Positions 43,300 through 52,573 of a stretch of 64,000 nucleotides of DNA are shown piece after piece; position 1 is the first letter of the stretch, and every line of letters starts with the position of its first letter. The DNA lies in contig JAJEKV010000002.1 in the NCBI GenBank assembly GCA_021234155.1, positions 15,909,428 to 15,973,427 on the forward strand. The letters run 5' to 3'. The translations under genes were made by a program, and so were the position numbers. The DNA is from Isoetes taiwanensis (taxonomy: Eukaryota > Streptophyta > Lycopodiopsida > Isoetales > Isoetaceae). The notes under the pieces are model-generated. The model made no database searches and was not told the DNA's origin. It was given only the letters and a program-made list of their open reading frames with translations.

Positions 43300-44488
43300 C
43301 CAGCAGGAGGCCCGGGACTTCATAGATGGTGAGTGTCACATATGTGCAAACATTGAGTCGGATGATATAGAGAATCAGTCGACCGTCATTGCAGCTGATG
43401 GGATCATAGATAGTAAGCCATATGTAGTCCTCATAGATACAGGTAGCTCTCATAATTTTGCATCTCCTAGATTGGCTGCTCTAATGAAGAACAAGGTATT
43501 GAAGTCTAAGCCAAGGCCAGTAGCTATGGCAAATGGTGCCATTCGGCACACTAAGGGGAGGAGGATCACCTTTGACATAGACCTTAGTGGGGCTAAGTGG
43601 CCGATGGGGAGCGAAGTCATGGATATTGGAAGGTATGATCTTATTGTGGGAATGGAATTCTTGAAGCCAGCTAAAGCAGTAATTGATTGTGACCGGAACG
43701 AAGTCGCCATGACGGCACCGGACGGCAACAAGTTGATAGTCAAAGGTAAGAAGCTAGATTCTCCCATGCAGTGTATTTCTTTGAAGCAGCTAAGGAAGAG
43801 CATAGAAAGGAATAAGGTGGATTACATCTTGAGGTTGGAATCAGTTGGGCCAGGCAAGCAGGAGGGAAGTGACCCAAAGGGGAATCAGTTGCCCAGCCAG
43901 ATAGCAAGGCTTATTTCAGAGTTCAAGGATGTATTCCCGGATGAAATCCGGCAGCTGCCACCCTATAGGGGTGTAGAATGTGAGATCACATTGGCTCCAG
44001 ATGCGAAGCCTACCAGTAAGGCACCATATAGAATGAGCACCCCAGAATTGATTGAGCTCAAGAAGCAGCTTCAAGAATTGCTAGACCTTGGATTCATAAG
44101 GGCAAGTGTGTCTCCTTTTGGAGCACCTATACTCTTCGTAAAGAAGAAAGACGGGAGCTTAAGAATGTGCATAGACTATCGCCAGCTCAATAAGCAGACG
44201 ATAAAGAATAAGTATGCATTGCCGAGGGCAGATGACCTAATGGATCAGCTACAAGGAGCAAAGGTATTCTCTAAGATTGATTTGAGATCAGGATACCATC
44301 AGATAAGAATAAAAGAAGAGGACATCCATAAGACTGCTTTCAGAACGCGGTATGGTCATTTTGAGTTTACAGTAATGCCCTTTGGATTGTCGAACGCTCC
44401 CGCAACGTTTATGCGCCTCATGAACGATATCTTCAGAGACTTCTTGGATGAGTTTGTTATTGTCTTCTTCGACGACATCCTAATCTGA
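43295..44488 (+). CDS. Protease and RT fingers/palm of element B
   Basis: The frame is open from 43292, overlapping the end of gag by 8 nt in the +1 frame, with no ATG at its start. Protease: [17 protein letters not shown] (DTGSS). Linker, then [89 protein letters not shown] and the catalytic [10 protein letters not shown], where FFDD replaces the more usual Y/F-x-DD. A TGA directly after DDILI ends the frame; the rest of RT continues in the next frame, consistent with one indel. Confidence 0.92.
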   Translation, partial: DDQQEARDFIDGECHICANIESDDIENQSTVIAADGIIDSKPYVVLIDTGSSHNFASPRLAALMKNKVLKSKPRPVAMANGAIRHTKGRRITFDIDLSGAKWPMGSEVMDIGRYDLIVGMEFLKPAKAVIDCDRNEVAMTAPDGNKLIVKGKKLDSPMQCISLKQLRKSIERNKVDYILRLESVGPGKQEGSDPKGNQLPSQIARLISEFKDVFPDEIRQLPPYRGVECEITLAPDAKPTSKAPYRMSTPELIELKKQLQELLDLGFIRASVSPFGAPILFVKKKDGSLRMCIDYRQLNKQTIKNKYALPRADDLMDQLQGAKVFSKIDLRSGYHQIRIKEEDIHKTAFRTRYGHFEFTVMPFGLSNAPATFMRLMNDIFRDFLDEFVIVFFDDILI

Positions 44489-45743
44489 CAAGTCCCTTGA
44501 AGAGCATTGTCAGCATCTCAGGAAAGTGTTGGAGAAGTTGAGACGTCATCGGTTGTATGGGAAGCTCTCTAAGTGCCACTTTGCAACAGGCCGGGTGGAG
44601 TACTTGGGGCATGTAGTAACATCCGAGGGAATCTCCACAGATCCATCTAAGATTGAGGCAATAGTTGATTGGCCAGCTCCAAGGAATGTGGCAGAAGTAA
44701 GAAGCTTTCTCGGGTTGGCGGGATACTACAGAAAGTTCGTGAAGGACTTTGCTAAGTGGGCGTCCCCTCTGTCGGACCTCACTAAGGCCAAGAAGATTAA
44801 GGATTGGGCTAGCCATTGGTTAGAGAAAGTCCAAGCTTCTTTTGAGAAGCTTAAAGAGGCCTTAACAACAGCACCAGTGCTTGTTCTCCCGGATCCGAGT
44901 AAGGATAAGTTGGTAGCAACAGATGCAAGCAAGATAGCAACAGGGGCAGTCTTGATGCAAGAAGGAAGGGTAGTCGCCTACGACTCGAAGAAGATGAACG
45001 ACGCCGAGCAACGCTACCCAACCCATGATCAGGAGCTGCTAGCCATTGTCAGAGCATTGAGGATATGGAGGCATTATTTGCTGGGAAGGAAGTTTCAGTT
45101 AGATACTGATCACCAGAGCCTTCAGTATCTTTTCACCCAGCCACTCCTCAACTTAAGGCAAAGGAGGTGGATGGAATTCCTTGAGGAGTACGATTTTGAT
45201 ATTATATATAAGCCTGGTAAGCTTAATGTTGTAGCAGATGCCCTCTCTAGGAGGCCATTTCAGACAAGGACGCATTGTAATGCGATTTCCACTCTTTCGA
45301 GTGAGTTTGGCAAGAAGATTGAGGACTCCTTGCCAACCGATGTGGACTTCAAGGAGGTGTGGGAAAGCCTCTCCAAGGAAGCCAGAACAGACAAGGAGCG
45401 GGAAACCTTCAAGCACTTTAAAAAGGAAGGCAACCTGTTGTACCACAAGCATAAGTTGTGTGTGCCCGAATCTTCAGGGGTAAGGAAGTTAATTCTTCAT
45501 GACACACATAACAGCCCAATAGCGGTGCATGCTGGCTTCATGAAGACCTATTTCAAGATTCGAAGTAGTTACTTCGCCAGAATGAAGAGGCGAGATAGCT
45601 GCATATATTGGGATTGCCGGTTATGTCACAGCAGAACCAAGGCAGAGAGCAAGCTGCGGATTCTCGGGTGCTTTAGAGCCATTGGGGTGCCAAATGCAAA
45701 AGTGGGAGGTCATAAGCATGGATTTCATCACGGGACTCCCTAG
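44489..45743 (+). CDS. RT thumb, RNase H and integrase N-terminus of element B
   Basis: Continues RT one frame over: [55 protein letters not shown]. RNase [17 protein letters not shown] (first Asp), [16 protein letters not shown] (Glu), [14 protein letters not shown] (Asp). Then [11 protein letters not shown] and the integrase HHCC finger start ([22 protein letters not shown]). A frameshift within the finger garbles the frame near 45590-45743. Confidence 0.92.
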
Positions 45744-46322
45744 AACTCTTCGAGGCAAGGATGCATTGATGGTTGTCGAGATAAGTTATCTAAGATGGCA
45801 CATTTCGCGGCCTTGCAAGACGCTATTGCACACACCGCATTAGACACCGCCAAGTTATTTGTAAGGGAGATTTTTAGACTCCATGGCATGCCTAGGAGAT
45901 AATATCGATAGAGATTCTAAGTTCATGAGTGCCTTTTGGCGGGATCTCTTTAGCACCATCCGCACGAAGCTCTCCATGAGTACGCATATCATCCCCAAAC
46001 AGATGGCCGGACGGAAAGGACGAATCGGATCATTGAAGACATGCTTGAAGCTATGTGTGGAACAAAGCAGTCCAAGTGGGATGAGTACATCCACTTGGTG
46101 GAATCGCCGCCAACAATGCCAAGCAGCAGAGTCATCTCGAGATGTCTCCTTTCATGGTGAATTACGGGTACCGGTGCTTAACCAGGACACCGCACAATCC
46201 TCGCGGTCCAAGGTAGAAGTGTCCCAGCCAGATGTTAGGGGATATGCGCAGCTAGTAGAGGAAGTAAGGGGTTATTTATTGGCAGCAAGAAGTCGGCGTA
46301 AGAGTGTAGCCGACAAGCCAAG
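45744..46322 (+). pseudogene. Integrase catalytic core of element B, multiply frameshifted
   Basis: Traces of a Ty3 DDE core appear in alternating frames: [11 protein letters not shown] near 45720, the region around CGATAGAGATTCTAAGTTC (45906, DRDSKF) and YHPQTDGRTERTNR near 45985-46030. All three catalytic regions can be placed, but at least five single-base frame changes occur in 600 bp, so it is not translatable as sequenced. Confidence 0.8.
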
Positions 46323-46814
46323 GTGACCGTAAGGGAGTTTAAGGTGGGCGATACCGTTTGGTTGAAGATCAAGGTGAAGCAAGCCAAGCTGCGAATTGGG
46401 AGCTGCAAGAAGCTTGCCCCTAGGTGGGCTGGCCCGTTCAAGATTTTGGAGAGAGTGGGCTCTCAAGCCTACAAGTTGGATCTTCCAGCCCATCTTAAGG
46501 TCCACAAGGTCTTCCACGTAAGTTTATTAAAAAGGCACAATCCTAACCCTGAGGAGGTTTTGGATACTCCAACCTTGTTGGAAATGACGGAGGAGCAAGT
46601 AGAAATAGTGCCTGAGTTACTTCTTGATAAGTCATTCAAGAAGACTAGGAGGTCTCAGTTCCTCCAATATTTGGTCAAGTGGAAGCACTTACCCGTGGAA
46701 GATGCGACATGGGTATTGAAGCAAGATTTGGAGAAGCAATACCCAGAGTTTATGAAGGAGTTTGATGGGCGAGTCGTCTCCGACTTGGTCGACCCCGACT
46801 TGCCAGGTGGTTAG
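46323..46814 (+). CDS. Integrase C-terminus with GPY/F module and chromodomain, element B
   Basis: 163 codons. Residues about 8-75: KVGDTVWLKIKVKQAKLR, LAPRWAGPFKILERVGSQAY (GPY/F-type module) and HKVFHVSLLKRHNP. Residues about 110-150: FLQYLVKWKHLPVEDATWVL followed by LEKQYPEF, a chromodomain with Y, W and W at cage-like positions. Chromodomains of this kind direct integration to H3K9-methylated chromatin in chromoviruses. In-frame ATGs are absent near the start, so this is the 3' end of pol after a frameshift, not a separate gene. Confidence 0.92.
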   Translation: MTVREFKVGDTVWLKIKVKQAKLRIGSCKKLAPRWAGPFKILERVGSQAYKLDLPAHLKVHKVFHVSLLKRHNPNPEEVLDTPTLLEMTEEQVEIVPELLLDKSFKKTRRSQFLQYLVKWKHLPVEDATWVLKQDLEKQYPEFMKEFDGRVVSDLVDPDLPGG

Positions 46815-46879
46815 CTAGTATGTTGTTAGTTAGCTTTGAGCCTGGCGCATGCATTCTAGTTAGGAGGGTGCATGTGCCA

Positions 46880-47310
46880 GAACCTTGGATCGTGTGGGCG
46901 ATGATGGGATACGCCTTTAGGGCATTCTCTAGGCCACACGCACCAAGAGGTGCGCATGACCACTAGGGTCATGTGAGTGAGGAATGAGGCATAGTGGGCG
47001 ATGATGGGACATCGATCGGATGATCTCTATGCCACGATGCGGGGTACGCACACCTGGCCGTAGGAGGGTCATGGTGAAGGTTAAGTGATCATGCGCGATG
47101 ATGGGATCGTGAGACGTTCCCTAGCTGAAACCCTCGGGGCATGATGCACTGGGGTGTACTCGATCCGGGGGATCGTGTACAAGGTAGCACTCGATCATGG
47201 GCAATGATGGGAGCATCTTAAATGATCCCTAAGCTCAAATCCGAAAGGGCCATGATCTTGGGCAAGGTAGTAGGACAACCTTGAGCCAGTAGTCCGGCTC
47301 AAGGAGGTAA
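46880..47310 (+). ncRNA. Array of four covarying stem-loops in the 3' region of element B
   Basis: The core GCGATGATGGGA occurs at 46898, 46998, 47095 and, as GCAATGATGGGA, at 47201, about every 100 bp. Each core follows the 5' arm of a stem: CGTGTGG/CCACACG (46891/46934), GGCATAG/CTATGCC (46988/47027), ATCATGC/GCATGAT (47088/47139), GATCATGG/CCATGATC (47193/47250). The arms differ between units but stay complementary. Further hairpins lie between or after them (CATGACC/GGTCATG at 46955/46967, TTGAGCC/GGCTCAA at 47281/47296). No ORF spans the array. Confidence 0.7.
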
Positions 47311-47660
47311 GGGGGGTGGTCCCCTAAAACCACAAATTATTAACTAAACTAACGTAATGTGCTCCTTTTGCAGGCAAGTAGAAGGAGGACTTCAACGAGG
47401 AGCGCGTTACGGGAAGATACGGGGAGCCATAATTAGATTATGAACCCTAATAACTCTTATAATAGTAGTTTGAATTATTATAAGAAATAACGGTGTTAAG
47501 GCTATATAATTTTGTATAAGTACAAATATAGCCTAAAATTTTGACTCGAACTAATAAAACTTGATTGCTAAACTAAACTAAAGATTATGACATGTTGTTG
47601 ATATGTTGCAGGCATAAGGTAGGTTCGTCACCTTAGCGCAATGCTGAGGACAGCATTGTC
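47311..47660 (+). other. 3' untranslated region of element B
   Basis: No gene. AT-rich between 47430 and 47600. Confidence 0.5.
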
Positions 47661-47675
47661 CTAAGGGGGGGAGAA
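47661..47675 (+). other. Polypurine tract of element B
   Basis: CTAAGGGGGGGAGAA directly abuts the 3' LTR start TGTGACGG, as expected for the plus-strand primer. Confidence 0.9.
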
Positions 47676-49320
47676 TGTGACGGTCCAAGGGAATATACGC
47701 CATAAATACGTATATTCCTGGATCCGTCACCATACAAGTCTATCTTTATAGCCTTGTATACCATAGATTGTGGCACTAGGGGGCATGGCTAAGTTATTCT
47801 CATAACTTAGCCAACCATAGGTTAAGCCATTATCCACGTGGCCTTAACCTATTGGGGCACCGCCACACAGGACTCACCCGATTGGTGCCACGTGGCATCC
47901 TAGGTGGACCTAACTTATATAGGCATAAACCCTAACCCTAGACCTCTTTCCAGCCCTAGCACCCAGAGACTCACCTACTTGTTCGAAACCCCGTTTGAAC
48001 ATCGCTCGCTAATGGCATAGGCTGGTGCAGCAGGCCCCTGGCCAGGTAGACCCGTTCTTGGAGTAGGAACAAACACTTGTGAGTCGAAGACCATGGAGGC
48101 CGGGATCCGGAGGGAGAGCATCAGGAGCAGGTATGTAGGATAGTAGTTGTGATAGCTCATCTGGGATTAGCATTCCAAGATGTGCTAGTATTTTGTATCT
48201 AGAGTAGAGCCATCCTAGAACCCATATTCAACATCTTGAACCCTAATCAAGGAACCCTAACTATTAGTTAGTTGTATGATTAGGTTAAGATGTTCTTCTT
48301 ATGATTATTCTCATGATGTGATGATTATGTGATGTTGGTTGATCATGTTTGCTCCTCTTGTATTGGGAAGGGGGGTAGAGACCTAGGGCCATATGTAGTA
48401 TGTTCCTAGAGTAGATCCCTTAGTTCCTATTAGTTGCGGCCTGTGCATAGGAGCCCACCAGGCTATTGAGGCTATGATACGACTCAGCACCGGATAGCGG
48501 GGCTAGAGGGAAAGTGGAGGGAGGATCCCCCCGCCGAAAGTGGGGGCCGGGGGATCCCATAGTGGGCTAGGCCTATGGTGGTCACCGTGTGGGCGAGCAT
48601 GGGTGGACACCTCCCTGGGGCAATGGTGTTGCCCTGCCTCTCGGGAGCTGCAAGTGCTGGCTTGGCTCTCGTTTTGGGGGGTTCAGTCGGGTACGAATCG
48701 TGTGTCGTCACGATTCTCTAGCCGCCCACGGCACCTCTAGACCACAGGAAGGGGAGATGCAACCCTTCTGCCGCCTCATCGGACCCAGGGAGATGCAACC
48801 GGAGTAGTCCCGATGGGTGATGCCATGGGATTGCGTGATCCAGGAAGGCTAGAGTCCCTGTCGAGCCCTGATCTAGCCCATCCGCAAAGTATGCATGGAG
48901 GGGCGGATGGAGTGGTCAACCCTAGCCATTGTTCTATGCCAGCCCTCGCCATTGCCATGACTCGGCCCCGCTCTATCTTGAGGCCTAGCCCGCCGGGCCA
49001 CCCTCCTTACGAAGTCCGAGCGGGGTAGGAGCTCTCCTGTTTTATGGTTTGTGATTATCATCTTTGCATTGGTTTATGTGCGATGCACTACCCTCCGAGG
49101 TAGTATTTGTATATGTTTTATGCTAGTTCTGACGTGTTATCGCTTCCGCTGTTATAGGAGCCCATAGGGGAAGGGCGCGCAAGACACCTTCGTGTTCCCT
49201 CCCCGCACTAAGAGTCACCTCAGAGTGCGGGGTTAGACGAAGGGCCCATGCGGTTGCTGAGCCGGATGGGGATTTCTATTTGGGTATCTGGTGGGCCGTA
49301 TGTTTAAGGGGAGCGTCACA
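47676..49320 (+). repeat. 3' LTR of element B
   Basis: 1645 bp, colinear with 36232-37868. A stretch of about 350 bp (48121-48480 against 36673-37030) looks identical, while GC-rich stretches such as 48525-48700 differ by many small indels. Confidence 0.97.
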
Positions 49321-49325
49321 TGTAG

Positions 49326-50378
49326 GGTTTTTTTTTGTAGTGTTGTAATATTAGCCATGTATTGTGATATCGAAAATGGCGTGTCCTTAACTAAAGAAAT
49401 TCAACGGGTCTTGACTAAATAAAATTCAATGCCTATATGCATGTATATGACCATAGTATTTTGTTTATAATGTTGTAATATTAGTTTCCTATGCATGAAT
49501 ATGACCTATAGTATTTAGTTTATAGTGTTGAAATATGACCTATAGTATTTAGTTTATAATGTTGAAATATTAGTTTTCTACTGTTTAAAACAACGTCTCT
49601 TATTTGGGAAAAACAATGCCTAGTGGCATTAAAACTACAATTATTTTTTTTTAACGTGTGGACATGTCGTGTAGTTTTTTCTTTTCTACTTTAGCACTAT
49701 TATCTTTCCACGTATTGAATGTCTAAAATAACGTGTCTTACAAAAAAAAAAAAAACAACACATTGTATTTTTCTTAAGGGACTGCCAAATTTCTATGCAG
49801 ACTTTTAGACAAAAACTACATGTTTCTAGCATTTACGGAATTCTGCAAAAAAAAAACAGCAAAAACTACACATAGAGCCAAATTTGGGGTCAGTGTATAT
49901 GTCGTTTCACCAGAACAACAAAAGTTTGCCTAGGGAGTTACCGAATTATTAAGGGAAATTTACTAAAATAACCCTAATTTTTGCTGTATTTCCCAAATTG
50001 CCCTTTGTATTTTCGAAATTCCCAAATTACCCAAACGTAAAATGAAAAATCCGAAAATGGGCTTGCCGCTTAAAAAATCTTCTCGTTCTGATTTCTTCTC
50101 GGTTCCTATTCCGCTGATCTGATGCCGACTGCTATGGACGCTGATACAAACCCGGACTGAACCAATTTGATCTTGCTGCTGATTCCACACCGAGGTAAGC
50201 CATTAGTACTGCTGATTTTGCCATTATTTACTAATTCTGTTGATTAGTGTTGCCATGCATGGGATTACTGAAATCAGAATTTTGCTGCACTTATTATCAT
50301 GATAATTGTGTCGTTATTTAGAGATCCTGTAAATCCACGTTCTAACCTCTATAAGCTGTAATTATTTGGTTGGTTCAG
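49326..50378. other. Host flank, no gene assigned
   Basis: AT-rich. Repeated short phrases such as GACCTATAGTATTTAGTTTAT occur around 49500-49560. A possible first exon ending CCACACCGAG/GTAAGC at about 50193 may belong to the next gene fragment. Confidence 0.4.
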
Positions 50379-50828
50379 ATGGTATTTTAAGCAAAGCTGC
50401 TAAAAATGCCAGATCTCTTTCCCTTGCTGGTAGTGGTTATGGCACCATTGGTGATGCTCTGCATGTAAGTATCTGTTTCAAATCTATCTTCATTTTCTTA
50501 GCTCTTATTCTAGGAAGCAGATAAAGCGATAAATTTACAAGTCCTTAATGCAGTAGTTAAGTTTGTTGCCCAAATGTAAACAAGCAAAATAAGTGCTATA
50601 TCTTGTTTTTGCTTATATATTTCTTCGCTATAGCTTTGGAACTGATTTGTATATATGCCAGGGAGCTAAGACTTGTCTTGCAAAAGACAAAGTAGTTACA
50701 CAGAAAGATGCTTATTTGGTGCAAGGTGTGGAGCAAGCAACTGATCCACATGGGCAGTTGGATCCTTCTGGAATTGGCATGACGATGCAAGAAGCAGCCA
50801 ACAGAAATGAGGCTGACGGATTGAAAAG
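50379..50828 (+). pseudogene. Seed-maturation/LEA (SMP domain) gene fragment, two exons
   Basis: Exon 50379-50464 encodes AAKNARSLSLAGSGYGTIGD followed by ALH, ending at GTAAGT. Exon 50662-50828 encodes CLAKDKVVTQKDAYLVQGVE, then GMTMQEAANRNEADGLKR, again followed by GTAAGT. The TIGDAL and DKxVTxxDAxxVQ ... AAxxNE pattern is that of SMP/LEA D-34 proteins, which accumulate in desiccation-tolerant tissue. Only a middle part is present and no start or end is visible. It retains introns, so it is a genomic fragment rather than a retrocopy. It is in the same orientation as the fragments downstream. Confidence 0.6.
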
Positions 50829-50946
50829 GTAAGTGCATACCATTTTCAGTTGCTTTGTGAAGTGATGAATTGATTTGCTTTTACATTCTTATTTCACAGT
50901 TGCTTTCTCTTCTTGCCTTTTGCTTTCCACAATTTGAATGTAAAAT

Positions 50947-51380
50947 ATGACGGACTTAAGAGTAGGCCGGCAATTTGACTCAATCTTGGACCTCCGGAAT
51001 GCTGTGAAGGAAGAAGCCCTACGTGCTCATGTGGAATTAGAAGTAGGCAAATCTGAAAAGAATAGGTATACAGTCTTTTGTGGAGACCAATCATGTCCGT
51101 GGAGGCTATTCTTTTTCGACGACAACGTCCAGAGCTTTATACCAATCCAGGTTACTTGTTAAGTTCATTTTGCTATTCATATGCTGGAGCTATTTATCCA
51201 CCAAATTTTGAACTTGTTGAAAGTAATGAATTACTACCTCCTGCGACACGTCGTCCTCCTGGAAGGCCTAGAAGGAAACGGGATAGGACAGAAGACAGAG
51301 ATAGAGAAAAGCGGGTGTACAAGTGCACACGTTATGGCAACGGCGGCCATAATGAACGCAGTTGCAGAAATCCTATTTGA
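50947..51380 (+). pseudogene. MULE transposase with its catalytic core deleted
   Basis: The N-terminal MuDR DNA-binding domain (VGRQFDSILDLRNAVKEEAL, RYTVFCGDQSCPWRLFF) is followed within about 40 bp by the extreme C-terminus in another frame: IYPPNFELVESNELLPPATR, RRPPGRPRRKRDRTEDR and the zinc knuckle CTRYGNGGHNERSC then RNPI and stop. Its second Cys is Tyr here. The roughly 400-residue DDE catalytic domain is absent, so this is an internal-deletion derivative. No terminal inverted repeats were identified. Confidence 0.8.
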
Positions 51381-51845
51381 CATTGCATATTTTAGTCATA
51401 ATTTCATGTTGTGAAAATTATTTTGGATGTCACGAAAATGTGGTACTAAACACTTTCATTCCATCTGTAAAAACAATAGTCTATTGTGAATTTGGAAAGT
51501 TGCATGCATTCTATCTGTAAGAATAATAATCTATTGTGAATTTGGAACGTTGCACGGCTTTTTGATAATTTTTAGCATAGAAAGGGCTATTTGGGAAAAT
51601 ACCAAAGAATTAAAGTTGGGGCCAAACTTAAGAAAATGCATGCCATGTCAACCGAGCGCAGTAAACAACAGGAGCTTCAATCAGTGCCTACAAATAAGAC
51701 AACTTGATGATCAATGCCACGAAACAAGAAGTATTGCAGATTGCCGGAGTTGCAAGGATTCTGTGGTATGTTTTTATGACTTTCATATGCCTTAAGGAGA
51801 ATAATTTATTGTTACTAAGGAAACTGCAGGGAAAAGTGAAGAACG

Positions 51846-52252
51846 CGGCACTCAGGAGCGCCGTATTCCTACTCCGGGAAGTGGTAAACCCGGACACATG
51901 TCCGGGTTAACCACTGTCATGTCCGAGTTAACCACTTTTTTTTGGCTGGGATAACCACGCGGTGAACTGAGCGTGGGACTGTGTTTTGGCATGATAATCT
52001 TTGAATAGAGCTTGCAATCAGCTTATTGAACGGTTCAATCCGGTTCAAACACCATTGGAATCACTTGGCAGCCCCTAAAAGCCTCATTCTATCAAAAGAG
52101 CAAGAGATTTGAGCATGGATCAAGCAAGATCAGTGAAAAACCATGCAGAAACCGTTGTCTTTTGAGCTTGAAACTGAGCAGCAGTGGTAAACCCGGACAT
52201 GTGTCCGGGTTTATCACTTCCCGGAGTAGGAATACGGCGCTCCCGGCACTCA
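51846..52252. mobile_element. Mutator-type MITE, 389 bp, with 9-bp TSD
   Basis: The element spans 51855-52243. Inverted termini of about 63 bp start GGAGCGCCGTATTCCTACTC and differ at only about two positions. A perfect 9-bp target duplication, CGGCACTCA (51846-51854 and 52244-52252), flanks it. Nine-bp duplications are characteristic of Mutator elements. Each terminus contains a near-perfect hairpin, CCCGGACA-CA-TGTCCGGG. No coding capacity. Confidence 0.93.
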
Positions 52253-52573
52253 AGGTTAGATTCAGAAGTGCTATAATAGTTCAATTTGAAGGGATATGAT
52301 TCGAATCATGTTACATCACGCCTTGTCACCGGATTTGGTGTTGTCAACAAAGTTGCTTTCCAGTCCGTGTGAATAAGAAACGAATAAGAAAGGGCATTCT
52401 TGCTGGGTCAAGTTTCAACTGATAAATGCCATGCTACGTCAAATGAGCAACAGTAAACAGCACGTCAGCACGAGCTTCAGAATGTAACGAGATTAGTATA
52501 TAATGATCAATGCCTCTGAGCAAGAAGTATTCCAGCTTCTAGTTCTGCGTCCATAATCCATCTAAAATTTGTA

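Larger units (their letters stand above)
36232..49320 (+). mobile_element. LTR retrotransposon B: Ty3 chromodomain element carrying a histone H3-like gene
   Basis: LTRs 36232-37868 and 47676-49320 begin TGTGACGG; the first ends CCGTCACA and the second GCGTCACA. They are flanked by the 5-bp target duplication TGTAG (36227-36231 and 49321-49325). Internal order: tRNA-Met primer site, histone H3-like gene, intact 504-codon ORF, gag with zinc knuckle, protease, RT, RNase H, integrase with chromodomain, structured 3' region, polypurine tract. PR-RT-RH-INT order and the chromodomain place it in Ty3/gypsy. Gag and integrase carry many one-base frameshifts. Two extra genes upstream of gag are not standard Ty3 content. 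Confidence 0.97.

Noticed and set aside
36232-49320. CRISPR-like interpretation of the regularly spaced 12-nt cores at 46.9-47.2 kb
   Set aside because: Only four cores of 12 nt, with hairpins that differ between units, inside a eukaryotic retrotransposon; no cas genes.
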